A stretch of DNA of 64,000 nt from Glycine soja. Taxonomy: Eukaryota > Streptophyta > Magnoliopsida > Fabales > Fabaceae. Below, piece after piece: positions 1 through 10,119 of this stretch. The notes under the pieces are model-generated. The model was not told where the DNA came from, ran no database searches, and saw only the letters and a program-made list of their open reading frames with translations. Location: NCBI RefSeq assembly GCF_004193775.1, contig NC_041008.1, forward strand, positions 11,365,731 through 11,429,730, written 5' to 3'. The position numbers were made by a program, and so were the translations under genes. Position 1 is the first letter of the stretch; each line of letters opens with the position of its first letter.

Positions 1-978
1 ATTCAAAAGCTTAGATTCTAGGAGAGCATTCATCCATCGATAAACCTTTACTTTTTTTTCTCATTCCTACCCCATACTTGCCTTTAAGCACTTAGCTTTA
101 TTTCATTACTTTGCAGCATACACACTTATTAAATTCATTTGTACTTACAGTTTTTTTTTGAACATATATACAAAAACAATATGTGTATATATAGAAATAG
201 TGTGTGTATTCTATTTACTTTGACCATTTCAATTCTTACCCAGTATTTCCCCAAATTTGGAACAAATTTACCTTGGCAATTACTCCCCCAAATTTGGGAC
301 AAATTTACTTTGAACCAAGCTTTTTGTGGATGATGCTCTCCTACAACCTAAGACAAGGTAGCAGTAGATAACACTGTATAGGCTCAAGGTTCAATCAATC
401 AATAATTCATTCAGCTCAAACTGGGTGCAAGGGATAAATCATTCAAGCACAAGGTCAGCTTTTTGGCTAAATAGCTATCACAATCAAAACATGGCCTTTA
501 TCATCCTCAATTCATGCATTCAGTCCACACTTTAGAGATTCATGCAAAAATCAGTACTAAATGATAGTCGTTTCTCTCAAAATTTAAGGATGACACTCTC
601 ACCGGGATATGGTCAATGCATTCCTTCACAATCAATCTGACAAACTGACTAACATTTTTAGTCATACTTCTAATCACATGTTCTTTTTCTTCTAATGGCT
701 GCAAGCTTGATCAAAACAAACATCTAATCATTCCAGTCCACTCAATTCATACATTTGCTCATTCAAGTCGTTCACAAACACTCATTTCATATCAAACAAA
801 CCACTAAAACATGATTCAATCATTTCACTGTTTAAACATGATTTTTGTACAAGCAATCAACACTAAAATAACTGGAATTTAAATGATTGAAACATAAAGC
901 AACTAAATAACTAACAACTAAATTGTTCACGATTTGCAGAAATTAAAAAAAAAACAAAATTTAAACATCTTGCTCATC

Positions 979-2472
979 CTATGGCTGATCTTCATTTAAA
1001 TCCAGCACTAGAGCAGCTGCTACATCCTGAAGAATGGGCTGCTCTGGCTCCATGGCTGGTGCTGATGGCTTGGTGTCCTCAGATATGGGTGCTGGAGATA
1101 TAGGAACTGAAGAAGTAGGCTCCTGAACTGCTGCTTCCTCCTGAGCAACTGGATCAGTCTCAAAAATAAATGGCCCAGGAGGAACAAGCTCATCCTCTAC
1201 ATCTGGTACAAGGCTCCTCTGCTGGCACAGGCTCTTGGGCTGCGGAGGCCTCACCCCCTCCAAAAGGAGAAGGCTGGACTCCTGGCCAAGCCACCTGTGC
1301 AAGAAACTCATCCATACTCATAGCTGGCTGCTGGCCAGAGCTCTGTAATCTATGTATGATGATGATCTGGCCTCTGTGCAGGCTTTGCAGCATGGCAAAT
1401 AATGTCTCAGATGTGAAAGAAGATGGTTTTGTAGGAGGAGCTGGAGCAGGAATTGGAGCTGGTAAGGGAGTGTTAGTTGAAGCTAGTAACTATGGAAGAT
1501 GTGGAGTCGAAGTGGATGGTGCTGAAGGATCTGGTAAAGTAGATGAAGAAGGAGCAGAAGAATCTGGTGCTGCTAAAGTAGGGGGAGCCTCAGATCTCTT
1601 ACCCCTAGCCTTCCTTGGCCCTTTGAATGTCACTGTTGGATCATCTAGATTGCAACAATTCTTCTTTATATATGCCAAGTTAATGGCAGGGCTAAGGCTC
1701 TACAAAGATCTGGAATCTGATGTGACTCCTCTAGCTTTACACAAAGCTGTGATTAAGGCTAGAAATCCAAGCCTAGAGGAGTCATGCTAGGCAATGATAG
1801 AAATCTGGTGGGATATGAGGTAGCCCAGATTCATGTCCATCTTCATGATAATGCCATAAATCAACTTGGCCCGATCCAGTGTGATGTCAGAAGTGTGGGA
1901 GGTAGGGACCAAGTTGGAGTAAGAAAGAACACTCTAAGTCTGAACGAGTGTGGTCATATTCTTCCTAAGGATCTTCAGTGGCAAGCCGTCAGCATTAAGC
2001 TCAAATCCCCTCCCTAGGATGCAAAGCTTAGCAGCCAACTCTTAAGGATCAGGCCTCAAGAGTGCAAATCTAGAGTAGGCAGGTAGTTCTTCCCCTTCCT
2101 CAATTATCACAGGGGTTTTTAAGAAAGTGTTTAGAGTGTTTGCATCAAACTTCACCAAATGGCCTCTCACCCTCACTTGCTTAGGTGATTTATCCTTGGG
2201 ATCATAAAGGTTAGCATAAAACTCTTTGACAATGGCAACATCAATGCTGCCTTCATCAAAACTGGTCAATTCCTCATTCCATTTTCTTCTATATAGTTCT
2301 TTCTTGAACTCATCAAACTCAGTGTGGTAGATTACCACATTTCACTTAGGGAGTATCTTTCTGGGACCACAATATCAATGTACCTTTCCCAAGCCTCAAG
2401 AGAAGTGAACTTGGATCGGTCATATCAGACCTGGGAAGGTGTGGTAGGTGCCTTTCTCTTCTTTGATGCCAT
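979..2472 (-). pseudogene. Plant transposon-associated ORF (env-position ORF of the gypsy element), broken
   Basis: The likely start is the ATG at 2472, just inside an MASKKRK-like basic N-terminus. The best preserved stretch (2338-2042) contains YHTEFDEFKKELYRRKW and VKEFYANLYDPKD. It resembles the putative plant transposon protein domain common in legume gypsy and Athila-type elements downstream of pol. A Pro/Ser/Ala-rich C-terminal part follows (1678-979). The frame is broken by several stops and shifts, for example near 2042, 1790 and 1490. The role of this protein is unknown; its position is that of env-like ORFs. It lies at the 3' end of the minus-strand element, and nothing suggests it is still translated whole. 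Confidence 0.6.
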
Positions 2473-2539
2473 CTGAAAATATAAGATCAAACATGATTAA
2501 TCAGGGTTATTTTCAACAGAACAGAAAAATAAAACTAAA

Positions 2540-2802
2540 AATTTGACTGGGCACTTAGCTCAGAAGGCTGGGCTTAGTGCGCCTTTATAAAATTTTACTC
2601 ATGGGCTAAGCGCAGCAGACTCGCGCTTAGCCTAAAGACACATAAAATATTTTTTTGTAGATTAGGCTTAGCGTAGCATGCTGGGCTTAGCCTAAATTTA
2701 CAATTTTTAAAACAGAAGAGGATCTGAGCTTAGCGCAACATGGCGTGCTTAGCTCAGCCTCACCAGAATGACTCTTAGGCTTAGCACACAGGGCGCGCTT
2801 AG
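2540..2802. repeat. GCTTAGCGC-type dispersed repeat, left block
   Basis: About nine copies of a degenerate word around GCGCTTAGCGC (also GGCTTAGCGC and GTGCTTAGCC) occur at irregular 20-40 bp spacing. This block is continuous with the one at 3933-5310; the solo LTR at 2803-3927 was inserted between them. Confidence 0.8.
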
Positions 2803-3927
2803 TGATGTGTCATTATTTTCTCCTATTTCTTAACCCTTTTTGTCACCATTTTAATTACTGATTAGCCTTAATTGTCAAATTAATTATGCAGTTTTATCAT
2901 TTGGGCCTACTCGACTAATTTTGTGTTTTTAATTTAATTTCAGGAGAATTATAAGCAATTGGGCTTGAATCTGGAATTTGGCTTGGACTTGAAGAGAGCA
3001 GACAATTTTATTTTATCAAATCTTATCTTATCCAGATTTTATTTCATCTAGATTTTATTTCGTCCAGATTTTATTTCATCCAATCTTATCTTATCTTGTC
3101 CAGATTTTATTTTATTCCATTTATGGGCTTGGACTTAAAACAAATTTGTAAGCTTTGGGGCTGAGGATCTATATAACAGTATCGAGGTTTTAGTATAGGA
3201 GAAGTTTTGGAGAGGAGAATAATTTTAGGGTTTTGCAATTCCAGTTTTTTACTGTTTATGCGCATTGTTCACGTAGCAATAAAATTCATTTTCTGCTTCA
3301 ATCTACAATTTCGTTTTCTACTTCCAATTGCAATTTCATTTTCTGCTGATTAATGGAAGGCTAAGTATCCAGGGTTGTTTTCTCTCGAGGATCAAGCATA
3401 GCTCTCTTTGAGGTTTTGCTATTACTATTGAATTCTGATAAGTTTTTCCTCTTCACCAATTGCTCTGTATTTGTTGCTATTAATCCATGCATGCTTAGTG
3501 CTTGATTAATTGTCTCTGTGCTTAATTTACGTTCATGCTTAATGATTAGTTTCATTCATGATCAATTGGTGTATGTGTTGCTTAATCACATAATGACAAC
3601 CTTATGTTAATTTTCGCTTAGTAATTTAATTTAGGGTTGAATTAAGTGGTTGAACAGATTACGAATAAATTCTCATAACCTAGGATAAGAGACTTGCTTG
3701 TGAATCAAGGGGAAACAACATGTTTTAATTATGTTATTTTCTAATTAAAATTTGCTTGTTGTTTAAATTACAAAAACAAACAAGCCCCCCCCCCCCCAAT
3801 TCGTTACTGTTTTATTACTATCTGTTATGAACGTTTGGTTGACCATTGCTCGTTGGGAAACGACCTATGATCACTTCCTAGATACTGCATTTTTAATGTT
3901 TATTTGATTCGGGTACGGCCTCGATCA
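2803..3927 (+). mobile_element. Solo LTR, 1125 bp, with 5-bp target duplication
   Basis: The LTR begins TGATGTGTCA and ends CCTCGATCA. It is flanked on both sides by the identical 5-mer CTTAG (2798-2802 and 3928-3932), which is part of the surrounding GCTTAGCGC repeat. A TATA-like CTATATAA near 3170 and an AATAAA near 3277 suggest plus orientation. It contains direct repeats of TTTTATTTCATCCAGAT type (3020-3110) and a run of about 14 C at 3784-3797. No internal retrotransposon sequence is present, so it is the product of LTR-LTR recombination. The family was not identified with certainty; a gypsy origin is likely from length and duplication size. Confidence 0.9.
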
Positions 3928-3932
3928 CTTAG

Positions 3933-5310
3933 CCTAACCACAAAAACTCAAAAGCAGAGAGAGAGTTGAGCTTAGCACAGCAGGGCACGCTTTGCCCTAC
4001 CTCCTTGACACACAACAAGGGCTTAGCGCAGCAGTTGCGCTTAGCCTTATTCAAAGGACTGAAAAACAGAAGCATATTGTCACTTAGCCTGACAGGTTAG
4101 GCTTACGCTAAGACAAAATTTTTAAAAATCAGAAGTGTCTAAACACTGGTGATGCTTAGCGCCCAGGCGTGCTTAGCGTCTTCCTCGTTCGTGTTCATCA
4201 GAAGTGATGAACGCGCTTAGCACGACATGGTTGGCTTAGTGCAATCAACTGAAAATCCAAAAATTTTCTCAGATGCGATAAACAGGCTAAGTGCAGCAGG
4301 CGCGCTTAGCGCGTTCATCGCGATTCTCAACAGAACGAAGGGGTCTTGGCCCTTTTTAGCCACATTGCCCCTAATGGGCTTCTAAGTTACCTAAAATCCT
4401 AAAATGACTAACCCTCAAACTAAAAACCCTAACATAACACACTACTAACTAAGAAAGTATGAAATCATCTACCCTATGGTTTGAAAGATGAAAATGAAAT
4501 TGAAAATGTACTCACTTACTTGGATTATGATTGCAATGTAGAATGAAGCAAGAACAATGCAGACAAGTAGGTTTCAACACACAATAGAAAGCGCAAGAGC
4601 TCAGGGTTAGCAAAGGCAAAAGCTTTGGTGTAAAGGTAATTGCCATTGGCAGTTCTATATAATTTTAACATTTTCGTTTGGCACACTTAGCACAGAGCTG
4701 CGCTTAGTGTGCCAACATGACGTTTGAGTTTAAAACCCATGCGCTTAGCCTAACCTCTCGTTAAGCCCAACTTGAAGTTTCAAATTCCAGTGAGTATCTG
4801 GGGCTTAGCGCAGCAGGTGGCGCTTAGCGCTTTCTGCAACACAAAAATTTCTGCAATATGCGCTTAGCCTGAGATGTAAGGCTTAGCGCGCAATCAAGCT
4901 TCAACTTATAGAGAGTAGATCAGGCTTAGTGCAACAGGCGCACTAAGTGCACTTCCAAGAATTCAAAAACAGTAAGGGATTGGCGCTTAGCGCATCTTGC
5001 GGCTAAGCCCAACTATGAAAACTTAATTCCAAAATGGATTTGGGGCTTTGCTCAGGACAACGCGCTTAGCGCTGCTACAATAAATTTTTTCAGAGAAGAA
5101 GTGGTGCTTAGCGCATCATCTTCGCTAAGCCCACTGCTCTAAGTTTACTTCCAGTGAAGATGTTGGGCTTAGCGCAGTGATGTGCGCTTAGCTGAAATAT
5201 TCAGCCAACTAGCCAAGGGTCTAAGCACTTAGCGTGAGCAAGCTCAGGCTTAGCGCGTGAAGACATGGCGCTTAGCGCAAGGGTTGCGCTTAGCGGATGG
5301 ATAACTGAAA
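3933..5310. repeat. GCTTAGCGC-type dispersed repeat, main block
   Basis: About 26 copies by eye of degenerate GCGCTTAGCGC, often in pairs about 20-25 bp apart, for example at 4803/4822, 5226/5250 and 5268/5286. The word is nearly its own reverse complement. It lies in the noncoding spacer between protease and the downstream ORF of the minus-strand gypsy element. There is no coding potential here. Confidence 0.85.
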
Positions 5311-5522
5311 TTTTTTTTCTAAGTCTTTTCTATCCATCTCTTCACCTAGGCTTAAAAACCCCCTTGTTCGCTACTAAACAAGCTGAAAATTAATCGCAAT
5401 CACAAGCAACTATCCTAACTACATGCAAGAGACACAAAATGAAAAAGAGAAAAGGGAAAGAAAAGTTGGGTTGCCCCCCAGTAAGCACTCTTTTAACATC
5501 ACTAGCTTGACGCATCATCCTG

Positions 5523-6255
5523 TCATCCTGGGTCCAACAAGGTTCCAACTTCTAGAACCTTCTTCTCTAGTCTCTTTTCCTCCATCACATTCACCTTCAA
5601 ACAAACATTTTGGTCAGGCAAGGCTTTCTCTTCATGAAACATATCAAAACTGATTTGCTGGTCTTCTATGGCCATTTGTAGTTTCCTCTTCCCTATGTCT
5701 ACCACACAGCTTGCGGTAGACATAAAAGGTCTTCCAAGAATTAAAGGAATGTCAGCATCTTCTTCAATGTCTATCACTACAAAATCAGCTGGAAAGATCA
5801 AATTAATGTTTGACCTTAACCAAAACGTCTTCGATCACTCCATATGGTCTTGTGATGGAGCGATCAGCCAACTGAAGGGTCATGCATGTGGGCATTATCT
5901 CTATCTCTCTAAGTCGTTGGCACATGGAGAGAGGCCTTAAATTGATACTAGCTCCCAAGTCTATGAGAGCTTTACCCACAACAACCTCACCAATGGAACA
6001 CGGTATAGTGACACTTCTGGGATCCTTATGCTTCGGGGGAAGGATGCGTTGAATGAAAGCACTACAATTTCCTTCCATAACTATTGTGTCACTGTGTATG
6101 TACCGGTTCTTCTTTGTCAGCATGTCTTTTAAAAATTTGGCATAGAGTGGCATCTGTTGGAGAGCTTCTCCAAAAGGCAAAGTGATCTCTAGCTTCTTGA
6201 AGATGTCAAGAAATCTGGCTAAGTGTCGCTCTTTATCCTTCTTGGAAGGTACCAA
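5523..6255 (-). pseudogene. Retrotransposon aspartic protease region (pro), broken
   Basis: Two overlapping minus-strand pieces cover the retropepsin region. The first (6255-5803) carries IPCSIGEVVVGKALIDLGAS, in which the catalytic D[TS]G appears as DLGAS, as is usual in Athila and related plant elements, followed by INLRPLSMCQRL. The second (5801-5523) carries the conserved ADIPLILGRPF motif. A frame break near 5802 separates them. The protease would process the gag polyprotein. It follows gag directly in the same orientation. Upstream (6300-6480) the strand encodes a Lys/Glu-rich linker. Downstream, where RT is expected, the GCTTAGCGC spacer begins. Confidence 0.75.
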
Positions 6256-6819
6256 TGGATATGGTACTTCCTTGCCTTCAGCTGAAGTAATCTCTCTCTT
6301 TTTCTCTCTTTAAACCTCACTCTTGCTCTTCTTTTTCTCCTCATCAACCTTTTCTTTTTCTTTTTCATTTTTCTGATTTTTTTCTTTTTCTATTTCTTCT
6401 TTTTCCTTTTCTTTTTCTCGTTCTTCCTTCATCTTTATTCCTATTTCACTCTCTTTTATTGGTGTCTCTCTCTCCTGTTGGTCATCTTCGTCTTCCAGAA
6501 CTTCCTCAAGTTCAATAAGATCAGAAACTGGTTCCAGTGCCGGCTCAGCTGCCGACTATTGTTTATATCCCTCCACCTTCTCTTCAGCTCTACCTTCATC
6601 AGCCTGAATTGCCATTTTGCTCCTTGTCATTACAGCTTTGCATTCTTCCTTCGGATTCTTCTCAGTGTTAGCACTAAAGCTGCTTGATGGCCTATCCGAC
6701 AACTGTTTTGCCAGCTGTCCCACTTAGACTTCCAAATTCTATATAGCTGACTTTGTGCTCTTATGGTTAGACATTGAAACCTACATAAACTGAGCTAGAG
6801 TCTCTTCGAGCTTCATTGT

Positions 6820-7797
6820 TCAATCATAGAGACTAGGCCCTTGTTGTTTTGGTATTGTAGATGGACCACCCTGGTCTATGCTGAATTGGTTACCAAGGTG
6901 ATTCCTCCACTGTCCCTGCTGTGAATTATATGGTTGGCCATGTTGAAACCTGAAATATCGACCTGCATTGAAATTTTGCCTTGGCTGGTTCCCCATATAA
7001 TTGACTTCATGAGCTGTTTCTTCATTGGAGATACAACAGCCAGAATTGTGAGCTCCACCACATATGGCACACCCTACAACCTGCAAAATAGTAGATGGTA
7101 AAGATTGCACAGAATGTATTTGAGTTGGCAACTTACTTAGTGTTTCGGTCAATGCTTCCAATTGCTTGGACAACAACTTGTTCTGTGCCAACAATGCATC
7201 TTGTGATGTAAGTTCCAGAAGACTTTTCTTTGTTGGTACGTGGGCTCTATCTTTGAGAATAGCAATGTCACTTGCAGCCATATTTTCAATAAGATCCATG
7301 GCTTCTTCGGGAGTCTTCAACTTTATTTTTCCCCCAGCAGAAGCGTCTAATAGCTGCTTGGACTGTGGCCTTAACCCATCAATAAAAATGTTGAGCTGAG
7401 TTGGTTCTGAGAATCCGTGAGTGGGTGTCTTTCTCAATAGACCACGAAATCTTTTTAAGGCCTCACTCAGGGATTCATCTGAAAATTGGTGAAAAAAAGA
7501 GATGATTGCTTTTCCTTCTACATTCTTAGACTCCGGGAAATACTTCTTTAGAAATTTCTCAACCACTTCATCCCAAGTCTTAAGACTATTGCCTTTGAAC
7601 GAGTGAAGCCACCTTTTAGGTTCTCCAGACAATGAGAATGAAAACAAACTCAATCGAATTGCATCTTCAGGCACACCAGCCAATCGAATAGTATTGCATA
7701 TTTCAATGTAAGTGGCTAGGTGTGCGTTTGGGTCTTCATTTGGTAGACCATGAAATAGATTATTTTGAATCAGTTGTATCAAAGAAGGAGGATATGT
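6820..7797 (-). CDS. Retrotransposon gag protein (Ty3/gypsy, Athila/Tat-like), N-terminally truncated
   Basis: About 325 residues are open. The frame is open upstream of the first TTG (7782) and has no clear ATG, so the 5' part of gag is lost. It contains the plant gag core: GLPNEDPNAHLATYIEICNT, then RLSLFSFSLSGEPKRWL, then TWDEVVEKFLKKYFPESK and the LLDASAGGKIKLKTPEEAMD motif. Near the C-terminus a Cys/His cluster (CAICGGAHNSGCC) is a degenerate zinc knuckle. Gag forms the virus-like particle in which the element's RNA is packaged. A direct duplication of about 19 bp lies just upstream (7802-7845), between the LTR and gag. Confidence 0.8.
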   Translation of the reverse strand, partial: TYPPSLIQLIQNNLFHGLPNEDPNAHLATYIEICNTIRLAGVPEDAIRLSLFSFSLSGEPKRWLHSFKGNSLKTWDEVVEKFLKKYFPESKNVEGKAIISFFHQFSDESLSEALKRFRGLLRKTPTHGFSEPTQLNIFIDGLRPQSKQLLDASAGGKIKLKTPEEAMDLIENMAASDIAILKDRAHVPTKKSLLELTSQDALLAQNKLLSKQLEALTETLSKLPTQIHSVQSLPSTILQVVGCAICGGAHNSGCCISNEETAHEVNYMGNQPRQNFNAGRYFRFQHGQPYNSQQGQWRNHLGNQFSIDQGGPSTIPKQQGPSLYD

Positions 7798-7955
7798 GAT
7801 TGTTTGTGCCTGAACCTCTGGTTTGTGCCTGAACCTCTAGTTGTGCAATGCCTTACTTCATAAATACTTTGTTTCTTTTTCCCATACGGAGTGATCTGAG
7901 TATTAAATTCAGGGAACTTGCTTATTAGACAGAGTTTTATTCAGAAGTAAGGCAT

Positions 7956-9174
7956 TGTTGGAACAACATTGATAATCGATGGTTAAAAATAGAAATAAAC
8001 TACTTCTATGGTAAAAATAGTAAATGCAAGTGAGTAAAAGTTGACAGCAATAGGTAAAAAGCATTGGGTCTTTCTAACAAACAAGTTGATGCATGTGAGG
8101 ATATTTCTCTAACCAATCATGCTTTTGTGTTCTATGTTGTAGCCTAAAATACTAAACCTTGATCCCTCATAAGTTTAGACTTAAACAACATTATCGTAAC
8201 AACATAATCTGAAAACCAAAACCCCAACAATCCATCCCTGGTAATGTGGTTATTCAGTCCTGCTTCTATCAAGTTCTAAGGCAACAATACATTTCTCAAT
8301 ACTAAAGTCACCTAACTGTACACACAAATGGGTGATCAAACTAAGAGCATGACGAAATTAAGCATTGAAAGAAGCACTAAACACATCAAACACAATTAAT
8401 TAGATATTAAAATAATTACATCAGTTGTTCCTTAGAAATCCCCAACAAGGGTGTTTAGCCAGCCATTACAGAAAAACCCTAACACAAATGAGATTAACAG
8501 TACAAAATAATTGTTCCTTACACAAGAAGGGGGATCCCTCCTCTTCTCAGCACCTCACAATCACTCTATAGCTCACTAATCTCTCTCTAATTGAAGAACC
8601 CTAGGCTTCTCCGCAAAATTGCTCCTCTTGCTGCCTCCAGAGCTTTTATCTCAAAATTAGCACTATGGTATACTTGCTCTGGAATTCTGTATTGCTTGCT
8701 AAAATCCTCTACCCTAATTCTGCACAAGACAAGCTTTAAATAGGCTCTGAATCCGTGATGTTGTGCCTAGTGCCACCCTCGCGCTTAGCGCGAGTAAGTG
8801 GATTTAGGTTAGGCGCCAGTTGTGCGCTGAGCCTGGCAAGAGACAAACGTCTCGCTTAGCAAGCTAATCTCGTGCTTAGCGTGCAACCTTGATCCTTGTG
8901 CTCTTCCAGATTCCCTTGTCACGCTAAGCGCGCTGAACCCACAGGGTCCGCTTAGCGCGACTGCTTCTTTTAGCACTTCAAGATTTTAGCCTCTTTTGAC
9001 CTGAAATTGAACAAATTTCATCATTAAATCAAATGGAAAATATTCTAGAGACAGTTATAACAATAAAACAAGAATTATTTACAAATCCCTACAAAATAAC
9101 TATAAATTGGGGGAACTATACAAGTTTTGGAAAATGTTTTCTATACAAAAGTTAGTCGTATAAGACGACTAACA
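7956..9174 (-). mobile_element. LTR of the minus-strand gypsy element, 1219 bp
   Basis: The plus strand begins TGTTGGAAC and ends CGACTAACA, giving TG...CA ends with a TGTT/AACA inverted terminus. Flanking 5-mers differ (GGCAT and AACTC), so this is not a simple solo insertion. On its right, reading minus, lies the purine-rich AAATTTGGAAGAGTT expected of a polypurine tract. On its left lie the gag leader and gag. It therefore joins the 3' end of one copy to the 5' end of another. No convincing tRNA primer site is visible next to it at 7955, suggesting a deletion there. It contains its own small GCTTAGCGC cluster (8760-8970). Confidence 0.65.
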
Positions 9175-9900
9175 AACTCTTCCAAATTTACAGTTTTGCT
9201 TGTCCTTAAGCAAAGAAAGAACAGTTCCCTTGTCCTCAAGTGACAAAATATAGTGGTCAATCCAAATGGTGTTTGCTTCACAAAGAAATTCAATCATATG
9301 AAATGAATATCATGGAATGCTTCAATCAATTGCTTTTTACAAACATGCAGCTTTTCAAAGATAGGAACATATGCATTAGAGTCACAACTGAAATAAGCTA
9401 GTGAGAATGACAGATATCAAGGAAAGAATCATCAGCCAAAGCCTCATAGTCATTGTTTCACTCAAGCTCAAGTGTTTAGGCTCATTCCATTATAAACAAC
9501 TAACACAAGTCCCAACTTTTGCATATCATCTCATACCATACAGAAATAAACACACAAAATGAATCCGAAGGACTTTCTAAGCTTGTAATGAGGTTAGGCT
9601 GCCAAAAAATCAAGGTTTTTCTAGGATTCAAAAGCTTAGATTCTAGGAGAGCATTCATCCATCGATAAACCTTTACTTTTTTTTTCTCATTCCTACCCCA
9701 TACTTGCCTTTTATTTAAGCATTTAGTTTCATTTCATTACTTTGCAGCATACACACTTATTAAATTCATTTGTACTTACAGTTTTTTTTTTGAACATATA
9801 TACATAAACAATATGTGTATATACAGAAATAGTGTGTGTATGCTATTTACTTTGACCATTTCAATTCTTACCCAGTATTTTCCCCAAATTTGGAACAAAT
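9175..9900 (-). mobile_element. 3' internal fragment of a second gypsy copy
   Basis: Positions 9629-9900 match 1-270 with small indels. The segment is noncoding 3' internal sequence of the same family and is cut at about 9900, where the sequence changes to a different LTR. The junction contains a short shared AAATCTCAAG, so its exact base cannot be fixed. Confidence 0.7.
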
Positions 9901-10119
9901 CTCAAGTGGGTTGCTTGGGGATTGGACGTAGGCGTAGGGCATGGACGAACCAGTATAAAAACTGAGTTTGCATTCTCTCTTCCCTTAAACTTCTTTTATT
10001 TATTATTATTTATATTTTTCTTTAAAGAAGTTTGTTTTTGAATTGTTCTTAGAGTAATTCATAATAAGGATTGAATTGTTATTCATTAAGAGAGTTAAAT
10101 TTTAATTGGGGGATTGTTT
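9901..10119 (+). mobile_element. 3' part of an LTR, interrupted (outer copy, left piece)
   Basis: The segment begins inside the LTR with TTGCTTGGGGATTGGACG, matching 11416-11436 and 37498-37515, and is followed by a TATAAAA-containing stretch. It continues after the inserted LTR at 11700-11758, which ends in ACCACTTGTCTAACA. The 5' part is missing at the junction with the gypsy fragment. Confidence 0.65.

Larger units (their letters stand above)
1..9900 (-). mobile_element. Ty3/gypsy-type element lacking RT/integrase, minus strand, incomplete
   Basis: Read on the minus strand, the order is LTR (9174 to 7956), gag (7797 to 6820), protease (6255 to 5523), a long GCTTAGCGC-rich spacer, a transposon-protein ORF (2472 to 979), and 3' noncoding DNA running out of the window. 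No reverse transcriptase, RNase H or integrase motif is seen, so it is either a nonautonomous gag-pro element or a deletion product. Positions 1-270 match 9629-9900 closely. Both lie on the 3' internal side of an LTR, so 9175-9900 is the tail of a second copy sharing the LTR at 7956-9174. The outer ends are missing: the left LTR would lie outside the window and the right copy stops at 9900. Nonautonomous gag-pro elements are known in soybean, but the family assignment here is inference. Confidence 0.75.

Noticed and set aside
1170..1790. Plus-strand 206-residue open frame rich in Gly/Ala/Glu
   Set aside because: It is the reverse complement of the Pro/Ser/Ala-rich C-terminal part of the minus-strand transposon ORF.
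3960..5310. CRISPR-like regular short repeats
   Set aside because: Spacing is irregular, words are degenerate and no cas genes exist; this is eukaryotic retroelement DNA.
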